A stretch of 64,000 nucleotides of DNA from Cryptomeria japonica (taxonomy: Eukaryota > Streptophyta > Pinopsida > Cupressales > Cupressaceae). The position numbers and the translations under genes are program-made. Location: contig NC_081411.1 of assembly GCF_030272615.1 (NCBI RefSeq), forward strand, positions 180,814,977 through 180,878,976. Direction: 5' to 3'. The notes beneath the pieces are model-generated. The model worked only from the letters and a program-made list of their open reading frames with translations, had not been told where the DNA came from and searched no databases. Shown here in pieces: positions 1 through 8,682 of the stretch (positions are counted from its first letter, which is position 1; each line of letters opens with the position of its first letter).

Positions 1-510
1 TATGCCAGAATAGACAACCATGTGAACCCGCACAAGGCAGACATTATTTACATTCCAGCCTTTAGTTCTACAGCTCATTTAATCTGCTCCCGTTACGTTG
101 AACTTCTCGTATTCCTTGGCGCGTTATGTGCTCTGTACTTTTCATACTATCTTTCTATAAGTCTTGCACGTCATTTCACTCCAGTTGTTTTCTGTCTTGA
201 CAGGAAGAAAAGCAGAATAGATAGCCATTACCGGCGTGTTATGTGGGGAAAAGGCATGTAAAGCAGGGTAGACAGACATGCACCGGTTAAACCAAAAAGA
301 TAGGCGTGGGTCTCATACTGAGATTACTTTCTCCTCCATTTTCTTTCTGAGAAAGAACTTGGAAGTGATCAAGCCATCAAATTGTGGCCACTTGTTAAGG
401 AAAAGTCGGCTTTCTGGAAGATTCCGTTTTAACATTTTTTGAATTAGACGCGTTTTAGGTTTACCGTTTATGAGATAAATAGTTCAGGTTTACAAAAGAA
501 AAAGAAATCA
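1..510. other. Unassigned segment upstream of LTR A
   Basis: This segment lies where the U3 part of element A's 5' LTR should be. It does not resemble the corresponding part of A's 3' LTR (14169-14775), although the sequence after about 515 does. It holds three imperfect copies of a CAGAATAGACAGCC-like motif near 6, 211 and 266. A 79-codon open frame at 22-261 has no recognisable domain. It may be a divergent U3, or foreign DNA joined by recombination. Confidence 0.4.
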
Positions 511-530
511 GAGTACAGTAGAATCAAATC

Positions 531-730
531 CCTTAACTAGGTAAGATCTAACAAGATTCAATGTATAAATCTTTTAACAGGGTGATCTATTAGTTTGGAT
601 TCTAAACTCCTTCACCGAGGTTACTCCTAACAGGGCACTACTCCTAAAAGGGTATAAGCTTCTAATCAAGCTTTGAGATCTCTAACAAGATTCACTCCTA
701 TCAAAAGCACTTTGTAGACCTTAACCAGTC
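531..730 (+). other. Mini-hairpin array, LTR A (5' copy)
   Basis: A run of short inverted repeats shares a CTAAC-type loop but has different stems. The clearest is AAGCTT/AAGCTT around CTAATC (656-673). Others are GATCT/AGATT around CTAACA (677-692), ATCT/AGAT (546-557), CCT/AGG (531-541, 626-634, 643-651) and GAC/GTC (717-730). Function is unknown; position downstream of the likely promoter suggests it is transcribed. Confidence 0.6.
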
Positions 731-923
731 AGTTATCTATTACTGCAGATAGTTAACTTGTGAGTTCCATCTCATCGTGGTTTTTACCAATTTGGGTTTT
801 CGACGTACAAACACTTGTGTTATGGTGGATGTTGTTATATCATTTTGGATTACATGCATTGTGTATAAAAACTTTGTTAAGTTCATCTACCGGTTAGTGT
901 TTAAAGTAGTTTGATTTTTTGTG

Positions 924-953
924 TCACTGATTCACCCCCCCCCCTCTCAGTGA
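924..953 (+). other. C-tract stem-loop near LTR A end
   Basis: TCACTGA (924-930) pairs perfectly with TCAGTGA (947-953) around a C-rich loop. The same structure with a different stem occurs in B, C and E. The loop C-tract is longer in the 3' copy (15201-15221). Confidence 0.65.
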
Positions 954-969
954 TTTTCAAGTCCATCAA

Positions 970-982
970 TTAGTATCAGAGC
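970..982 (+). promoter_or_regulatory. Primer-binding site, element A
   Basis: TTAGTATCAGAGC differs at one base from TTGGTATCAGAGC, the standard plant copia site complementary to the 3' end of initiator tRNA-Met. It begins two bases after the LTR end, so it fixes the LTR boundary and the plus orientation. Confidence 0.85.
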
Positions 983-1030
983 CTAACTTATTTGAAGCCT
1001 AATCGCTTAGAAGGGAGCCTTGAAACCACC

Positions 1031-2325
1031 ATGGGGGACATGAGCTACTTTGAGATGGCTAGAGAACTAAAAGCCAACAGAAATGAGCTTCAAAACCTAA
1101 GGGTCAAACTAAAAGTTTCTCAAGTCAAAAGGAGAGAGATAACCGAACAACTAGTAGAGATATCTGATAATATTTCTTCAGATGAAGCCAATATTGATGC
1201 TTTAGCAGACGAAGTTGAAAAGTTAAATGGTGACAAACTGAATCTGAGGAGAGAGATATAAGGTCTTACTATCCGCATGAGTCAGGAAATAGAAGCTAGA
1301 AGAGCTGCTGAAGATCTTATCAAAGAAAGAGATCAAGAGATTGTCAAGATCAAGCGAGAAACTGCCATTATGCATAACATTTGATTGCTGAAAGAGAAGA
1401 AAAGGAGAACCTGCAGCTAGATCTTGAACTTGCATCATCTCTAAAAGAGAACCTGTCAAAGTATAATGAAGATCTCACAAACCAGCTTACTGAAGCCAAT
1501 GAGAAATTGGAGAAGTTCATCAAGAGTTCTACCATGCTAGAAGAATAAATTCGATCACAAAGAATGAAGGGTGATATCTCTGGACTTGGTTTTCACACAA
1601 CTGAAAAAGGTGAATCCTCCAGTATAGAGAGCAACAATCTTAACAACAAATCTGCTCCTAAGATCAACAAGCCTATTGATAAGAAGGTCTTTAAACATGT
1701 TTGTTTTATTTGCCATAAACCTGGTCACACTGCAAATGTTTGTAGAGATAGACCTAATAGAAATGCAAGTTACAATACTAATGCTAGGTATGTGTCCAAG
1801 AAATTTGAAGGTCATTGCTTCACATGTAGAATGTATGGACATAGATTTGTTGAGTAAAAATATGGAGCAAACAATCCTATACCACACATGCATCCAAGAC
1901 CAAATGGTGACCGGATGGGGAATTTTGACAAATGGGTAAACCTGAACTGGCAAAAATCCTACGAAAATCGGTTTAGTCCATTTGAGATGAAAAAGGCAAC
2001 AAATTTTATTTGCACCATCTGTAATAACTTTGGTCATGTGGCTATGAACTGCAGAAGAAGAATAGGAAGAGGAAATGCAGGACCTTGGAGATCATCTGGT
2101 ATGTCCTATTATCACTATAACAAACCGAGGCACTTAGCAAAATTTTGTAGATCCAGAAACAACAAACTGGTAAACTCTTCTAAAGATCAAAAGGGAAAGA
2201 AAAAAGTTAATATTGAAGAAACCGGAGAGGAAATGAATCATATTCGGAAGAAGAAAAGTGTTGACTCACCTAGAGAAGAAATTGTTCCTTCGCCCAATGA
2301 AGAGAAACCTGCACTAGTGACTTAA
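1031..2325 (+). pseudogene. Gag-like coiled-coil/zinc-knuckle protein, element A
   Basis: The likely start is ATG 1031; the frame is open further upstream, but only from non-ATG codons. Residues to about 170 are heptad-like and rich in Glu, Lys and Leu, suggesting a coiled coil. The C-terminal part holds CCHC zinc knuckles. CFICHKPGHTANVC and CTICNNFGHVAMNC are intact (C-X2-C-X4-H-X4-C). A third knuckle stops after its histidine (TAA near 1856) and a fourth has lost cysteines (YHYNKPRHLAKFC). Frames shift between 1261 and 1564. In copia elements such a protein packages the RNA; here the gene is broken. Copies in B, C and D share this layout. Confidence 0.75.
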
Positions 2326-2779
2326 GCCTTTTTATATGGGTAAGGGGAACTTAACGGTTAAAATACCTCCGGACCCCTTGAGAAAAATGAGTAGGAAAAA
2401 ATTTTTGAAACATGAAATTTTGGTAACTTTTTGTCAACATGTTATCAACCATTTTTCCACTTGAGCGATAAAATTAGGGTTTGTAACCCTAAACGGGCAA
2501 GCATTTAATGTAGTAGGTAAAAAGAATAAAAGCAAGTTTTACTCTGTCATTTTTACCCTAACGCATTCGAGAAAGAAATTTGAAGCACTTGCAGAGCTGA
2601 AAAAAGATTGTTTTGCTATAAATTACTGATTTTTTTCGTGATTTATGAAATTTAGCTGAATTGAAGGTTGCACAAGGTCGAACTGGTGTGCACTTGGGCA
2701 TTTCAACCAGTAAATGGGGCAACGTGCGTGAAACAAGGTATTTCTTTAAACATACCACTTTGAATCTTGTTCATTTGGA
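2326..2779 (+). other. Spacer between gag-like gene and ORF2, element A
   Basis: This 454-bp AT-rich stretch holds no convincing open frame. Elements B and C have a spacer of similar size at the same place (8161-8682 and 19567-19969), where an autonomous copia element would carry pol. I see no pol remnant or splice-site pattern that I could defend. Confidence 0.6.
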
Positions 2780-5544
2780 ATGACATCAACTTCAAAGTCT
2801 ATAGAGAGGTTAATGATTACTTCTGAGCCTATGGAAACTGCAGTGGAAGAACAAATTGTGTCTTATAATGCATCATCACAAGTTCCGAGTGGTGTTTTGG
2901 TCAAAGATGATTTGTCTAGTTATATTGACTACAAGCTAGAAGACTTAGGGTCTCTATACATTTACACACAATTGAAATCACTCTATGATGAGAAAGGTAA
3001 GATTAAGACAAAGTATGCTAGGGTTTTCAAAAAAGGTTTTCATAATGCCGCTTACTTTCTTGAAGATTTTAAGGATGAGCATATCAAAATTATTTTGAGT
3101 AGAGTTCATGGAGAGAATATGTATTTAGAGAGAACTCACACAATAACTAAGGAAGCCATTTAGGCTATGACTGGCTATTTCTCAACCGATGAAGTAACTG
3201 AGCTAAGAGAAATTTCAAACGATATTGTCTTCAATTTAACCGGTTCTACATCTGATGGGCATGCTTTTTCCATTAACAACATTAAAGACCCTACAATAAA
3301 ACTAGTAGCAATGGTGATAGGCTACCGAGTATTTTACTCCAGTAGACTTAACAGTGTTCCTTCAACAACAGTTCATACAACTCACAAAATGATTATTGAT
3401 AATGCAAATTATGATCTCTCTAAAGCTATCAGGAGATAATTGTTTTTGAATTTGAAATCTATCAAGAAGGATACTAGTTTGAAATTCAAGTTTGGTCAGC
3501 TATTAGTTGGTCTATTCTTTTATTTTCAGAACTTTCTACTAGGAATTGGAGACATTGAGTGGTCAAAGGACTCACTGGTCTCGACACAAATTAAGAACAA
3601 CATCAAGGATATAAAGAATACTTTCCCTGCTGCCATGAATAAGTATTTCAATGAGTATGAGAATGAGACTACCAGAAGAAGTGGTAAAACACTTTGAAAA
3701 GGATATAATCTTCATTGTTACCACTGATTTTTGCCTAATGCAAGCAATTGAGCCAAGAGAGGAAGAAATGGAAGACATGAGTTATGAGGTAAACTATGAT
3801 CTACTGGTTGGTTATGCTAATACCCTATTAGCATCACCTAAAGAAAAAAAGAAGGCAAAATTGGACATTGTGATAATCCAAGATGCACCTGCATAAACCA
3901 GTACTGCACCTATTAAAAGTGCAATAGGAAAAAATAAAATTTTTGATGAAGAATATCCAACAATAAAGAGTAATAGGGTTACCAGGAGTGTCCTAACCAA
4001 AAAGGAACCAAAACCCAAAGTATATATTAAGAAGAAGACAAAGAAGAGAGGCAAAAAATTAATTTTGCAACTAGAGTCAGAGGGAACAAATTCTAATGAA
4101 GAACCAAAGAAGGAAAAAGCAACCGGCAGAATATCCAAGAAGGTAAAGGTAGTGTCAAAGGCAACTAGACCTATTGATATAGTTGCTTACAAATCAAATA
4201 CTCATTTTGAAAGAACAATGAAGACACTAGGGAGGAATAGGTTTGACAATGTCAAAGAATATTTTGATTCCTTCACTAAAGATGAGAGAGAAAGTGATTC
4301 AATAGGTAATCACTCATTTGTGTCATTATAGTAGATTTCCACATGATCTAGAAAAAGCTATTTCAATCTCTTTGTATAATATTCTTTTAGATAAATGGGA
4401 GGAAGCTATAAAATTGGAAAAATAAATTCTTGATCAAATATTTGTACAATATTTTCCCAATTTATCTACAGATGGAATTAGTGCTTTAGTTAATCAGTAC
4501 AAAGCACATTTTTCTTTCAAAGCAAGAAGATTGAAGCTTCTTAATGGTAAAAAGGTAATTATTGAAACTAAGACACATCAGACAGCTTGTGGAATAAAAA
4601 AGATGGAAGATCTCATCCTTTCTTCTAAGAATAAGGATAAAGAAGAGATAGCTGATGATGTTAATAGACTAAAAATGGATGAAGAGGAGATTATTCAACC
4701 TGATGAGGTCTATCCTCTCAATAAAAAGGATGATTACATTATTCATGTTGTTAATGATGTTCAGAACATAGTTGACCTATCTGGAGATAACACTGCACTA
4801 GATATGGATCCTTCGGCAAATGTTGATATACAGGTTACCTTAGTTGAACAACCAACAACTCAACTAAAAGTGTAAAATCTACTGGAAACTGAACAACTAG
4901 AGAAACCCCAATTTCCACTGGTCATTCAAGTAATTCAGAAGGAGACTACTGAAAATGTTGTCACACAGTCCTCTGAAAAGAAAACAAAGAAGAATACAGA
5001 GAAAGCAATCATTAAGGTTGTATCCTCTGAACCAGTAAAGAAGAAGCAACTTGATGAGTATGATGATGATTCTCTAAGTATTTCAGGACTTATTGATATG
5101 GACAATTTGAGTGCATCATAAATGATGAAGATTGCAAGTGTCATGCAATCTAGAGCGCATAAGAAGAGACTAAAAGAGAAAAAGGTTGAAGGACAGAGAA
5201 TTCAGATTGTGGTAGATACTTTATCTGGTCTACTACCAGAAACATCTATAGCACATCTATCTACACCTATTTACAAACTTGGTCAATTAGTTGCAGATGC
5301 ATCTGATCAAATCAAGTCACTAGAAGATGCTGCTCAATTGTATGCTGAAAAGAGTCACAAGAAGAAATATGGAGAAAAATTGGCAAAGGATATTGATAGT
5401 GGAAAAATGGTTCTATCTCACAATAAAAGTCTATTGAGTAAAGCTATTGAAATAGGAGGAAGTATCTTGCTTCTACCTCCAATGCTACTTTCTTTTATTT
5501 TGACATTTCAAAAAGTCAAACTGAAACAGAGAAAGAAATGGTAA
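2780..5544 (+). pseudogene. ORF2 of element A (shared unknown/Env-like protein)
   Basis: ATG 2780 opens a protein found in five copies in this window. The N-terminal domain of about 350 residues carries LSRVHGENMYL then ITKEAI, a block FKFGQLLVGLFFYF, and MQAIEPR. Next comes a Lys/Glu-rich linker with basic clusters, then a coiled-coil-like C-terminus interrupted by element B at 5545. In-frame stops (3161, 3437) and frameshifts break it. The order of hydrophobic blocks resembles the 'putative plant transposon protein' / Env-like proteins of plant copia elements; this comparison is from memory of the family and unproven. No catalytic motif is visible. Confidence 0.6.
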
Positions 5545-5549
5545 GGATA
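5545..5549. repeat. TSD of element B, left (GGATA)
   Basis: GGATA immediately precedes the TG of B's 5' LTR and recurs at 13557-13561 directly after B's 3' LTR. This proves B entered A as a unit. Confidence 0.92.
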
Positions 5550-5987
5550 TGTTACTAATTACTAAGTTGTCATTAGTTATATGCCCAAAGTCTTCCTATA
5601 TACTCTAGTCGGTTAATACTACCGAAATGTCCAGTCGATAATTACTAAGGCTATCAGTGTTGGTTACAGAAGAGAGACTAGTCACTGAGATGAGACACAC
5701 CGAGTTGTCTGCCGAGTAAAGTTCTTATGCCTACCGAGAAGCAAAGAAGGTATACCGAGTTAATCTGAACTGAGTGGAAATGTGTTACCAGATTCAATGA
5801 ACCTGGACACATATGTGAAACATGTTACAAGATTCGAGAACATGGAACCGTTATTACATAGGAAATTGCATTTAAAGATTTTGTATGATTTTGAGGAATT
5901 TTATCCAATGAAATAATTTCTATGTTTATTCATTCAATAAAACATGTTTGTATGATCAAAGCATGTACAAATCACCGTCTCATAGAT

Positions 5988-6000
5988 CTATATATACAAA
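5988..6000 (+). promoter_or_regulatory. TATA-like box in LTR B
   Basis: CTATATATACAAA is conserved in position in the 3' LTR (12803-12814). If it is the promoter, transcription would start a few tens of bases downstream and the mini-hairpin array at 6297-6469 would lie in the RNA leader. No transcript evidence is available. Confidence 0.5.
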
Positions 6001-6296
6001 ATGTTTTGAGTATCTAAAGACAAGGGGAAAAAATGAGATAAAAATGAAAACCATGAGAGAAGATAAGATGTGATGATTGACAGAGATATTCAAAGGTCAC
6101 CGAGAAGGTTTTCAGAGAATAGTTTAAGGGACAGAATATGTAGAAGTGGTTACTGAGTTGATTTATCAATTACCGAGGTATGCTATGAGCAAGGTAATTA
6201 CATATTGAGCACATAGAGTTTGCTATAACATTTCAGATGTAAAGTTGTAGATGTTTTGTAAAGATTTTGATTGAATTATTTGAGTTGTGTTAGAAA

Positions 6297-6469
6297 CCTT
6301 TAACAGGGTAAAAGACTCTAACAAAGTCTATAAATTGTAAAGCCTTTAACTAGGTACACCATTTTGTAAAAGTGTTTGTAAAATCCTTTAGCAAGGTAGA
6401 GATAAAGATCTTGATACTCCTAACAGGGTAAGTTATCATAAATAGCTAAACATGTAGCTCTAACCGAGC
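6297..6469 (+). other. Mini-hairpin array, LTR B (5' copy)
   Basis: Six short hairpins: CCT/AGG loop TTAAC (6297-6307), GACT/AGTC loop CTAACAA (6314-6328), CCT/AGG (6343-6354), CCTT/AAGG loop TAGC (6385-6396), CCT/AGG loop AAC (6419-6427) and GCTC/GAGC loop TAACC (6457-6469). The copy in the 3' LTR keeps every stem; the differences I see in it fall in loops. Confidence 0.65.
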
Positions 6470-6687
6470 AATCTTGATTATTGCAGTAGTGAAGTTATGG
6501 GTGCCATCCCCACTGCAGTTTTTCTCTCTAACCAAGAGTTTCTACGTAACCAAAAATCTTTTGAGTTATGGAGTGAAATTTGTATGGATGTTATTTCTAT
6601 GATTATGTTTCAGCATTACATAATATGAGATCAACAATATTCAGTTTGTGTTTACCAGTAAAATTGTTTTTAAAGAAAAGTTTTGAA

Positions 6688-6716
6688 GTACCGATTCACC
6701 CCTCCCCTCTCAGTAC
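6688..6716 (+). other. C-tract stem-loop near LTR B end
   Basis: GTACCGA (6688-6694) pairs with TCAGTAC (6710-6716), with one mismatch in the stem. In the 3' LTR (13502-13530) GTACTGA/TCAGTAC pairs perfectly. The loop is pyrimidine-rich, with two C4 runs. Confidence 0.65.
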
Positions 6717-6743
6717 ATTAGCTTTTGTAGTCGGATCTAACAA

Positions 6744-6756
6744 TTGGTATCAGAGC
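6744..6756 (+). promoter_or_regulatory. Primer-binding site, element B
   Basis: TTGGTATCAGAGC is an exact match to the plant initiator tRNA-Met complement, one base after the LTR end. It marks the start of minus-strand DNA synthesis. Confidence 0.92.
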
Positions 6757-6804
6757 TCTACTCTTGGTAAAAGGATTAACAACCTAAATAGAAAGATCCT
6801 ATAA

Positions 6805-8160
6805 ATGGAAGGCTATAAACAATCACACAGAATTGTGAATCTTCAAGAAGAATTGGATCATGCTAATCAAGTGATTGCAGATATGCAGAGACAAATGCAA
6901 AGATCACTGAAAGTCAAAATAAGGTTGTTTGATGATTTACAGGACTCACAAGAGTTGGTGGAACAAATTGAGACATCATCTGAGAACAACATATCAGAAG
7001 AATCTGAAGAAATGATTGTAGAACTGAAAGAAAAGAACAAAGCACTGAATGAACAACTAAAAGCAATGAGAAGGGAACATGAGTATTTTAGCACCCAAAT
7101 GACTGAAAATCTTGATGCATTTAGAACAACTGAAGATAATATGCAAAATATAGAAAGAGAAAAACAACAACTAGAAGCAATGGTGTCTGAAAAGAATGAT
7201 GAAATATCAAGGATGACTGGAGTTCAACATAATCTGTCTGATCAATTGGGTTATGCACATCATGAAGTGACTCTAAAAGAAAATGAGAATCAAGCATTGA
7301 AACTTGAATTATCAAGATTGACTGATGAACTTGAAGCAAAAAAGAAGTCAAAAGAAACATTGAAAAAAAGTTATGAAGCGTCAAGAATGTTTGATGAGCA
7401 ACTAAACATAAGATCACCCAACAAATCTGTAGGACTCGGTTATAAAAGAAACAACTCTATCAAGAAAGGGATCAACACCACTGAGAAAGGAGAATCATCA
7501 AAAAGAGCTGGAAACAAAGATAAGATGAAAAATAAGAAGCCTATTTGCAACTACTGTGGAAAACAAGGACATATTGCCAATGTTTGTCGGATAAAAAAAG
7601 ATAAGCAACCGAATGTAACTAGGTCTGATGGTTATTGTTACAATTGCAATAAGTATGGTCACACATCTAAACAATGTAGGACAAAGTCTATTAACAATTA
7701 TCAGAAGGCAAAATTCAAGGGGTTTTGCAAAAATTGCAATAGATATGGACACAATACCGAGAAGTGTTGGTTTAAGAAGAAAAATGATATGTCATCTCCA
7801 CATCGAGCAAATACTAGAAGCTACCGAACTCAGATAGATCTCAATCGACAATATACTTCACTACCATGGGATTACAATACAAGAATATGGTGTGACTGTT
7901 GTGGATAATATAGACATATAAGTGCTAACTGTATGATAAGGTTTGGAATGAACAATCGGAGATCATGGAGAAATCCTAGAATGGCATGCTTTCATTGTCA
8001 CAAAGTTGGACACTTGGCTAAAGACTGCAGAGATCAAGCTAGAGGAGATATTGAGGAGATAAGAAGCAAATTACATAAATTTTGGAAAAAGAAGGAAAAT
8101 GGGTCAATTAATGAAGAAAGCACCTTACCTACCAGGTTAGGTGCATCTACTTCAAATTAA
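6805..8160 (+). pseudogene. Gag-like coiled-coil/zinc-knuckle protein, element B
   Basis: The first ATG after the PBS (6805) opens about 451 codons broken by a single TAA at 7906-7908. Residues 1-190 form a long Glu/Lys/Gln-rich coiled coil. Five CCHC knuckles follow: CNYCGKQGHIANVC, CYNCNKYGHTSKQC, CKNCNRYGHNTEKC, then CDCCG-stop-YRHISANC, and CFHCHKVGHLAKDC. The stop falls inside knuckle four and the frame continues on both sides, so it is probably a recent nonsense change. The protein ends in a Lys/Glu-rich tail. In copia elements this protein forms particles and binds RNA. It is the best template for the family here. Confidence 0.85.
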
Positions 8161-8682
8161 TCAATAAAGGTATGAATGGACTGCATTTTCACAAGGTTAG
8201 ATCTTAACAGTTCCTATTTAATCATGTACATAATTCCAAAATCTGCATAGCTAAGATGCGATAACATTTTTTTCAAATTTCATCTAGACTTTTGAATTAC
8301 TAGAGAAGTCGGTAAATGTATTAAACCTGTCTAGTCGGTAAAAGCATATAAGGGAGATAGTTGGTTTAGTGGAGCTCGATGCATTTAATGCTTATTATAC
8401 CTAACTGCATGAAGCCCGATAAGGTCAAGGATGTATTTAAAGTACTATGCGCAGTCATTTTTCACTTAACCAGATTTCAAAGAGTAGAGCTAAGTGAATC
8501 AAAGGAGATCAAACATTTCCAAGAGAGAATTCAAGGTATTTTACATAATCTAAAAAGCATTTTCAAGAAAGTTAACTGATCAAAATCAGTTGTGAATATT
8601 TGCATAGTATTTACTAAGTTGGAAGCATTTTCTGGTTATTTGAAACCCTAAGCTATTTCATAAGTAGAATTTCAAGTTTGAA
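8161..8682 (+). other. Spacer between gag-like gene and ORF2, element B
   Basis: This 522-bp AT-rich stretch has only one small open frame (8379-8579), without recognisable domain. It sits where pol would be in an autonomous copia element. Confidence 0.6.

Larger units (their letters stand above)
511..968 (+). repeat. Element A 5' LTR, 3' portion (R/U5-like)
   Basis: From about 515 this matches 14790-15249, the end of A's 3' LTR, with scattered substitutions and small indels. It ends in CA at 968, directly before a primer-binding site. It contains the mini-hairpin array (531-730) and the C-tract stem-loop (924-953). The LTR is partial in this window, so the 5' TSD of A cannot be read. Confidence 0.8.
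5550..6742 (+). repeat. 5' LTR of element B
   Basis: It starts TGTTACTAATTACTAAG and ends GATCTAACA, and matches 12373-13556 nearly throughout. It contains a TATA-like box, six mini-hairpins and a C-tract stem-loop (6688-6716). Short CCGAG and GGTTA motifs recur in its U3. Confidence 0.92.

Noticed and set aside
22-261. 79-residue frame at the window start as a gene
   Set aside because: Hydrophobic but without known domain, and it lies in a region expected to be LTR U3.
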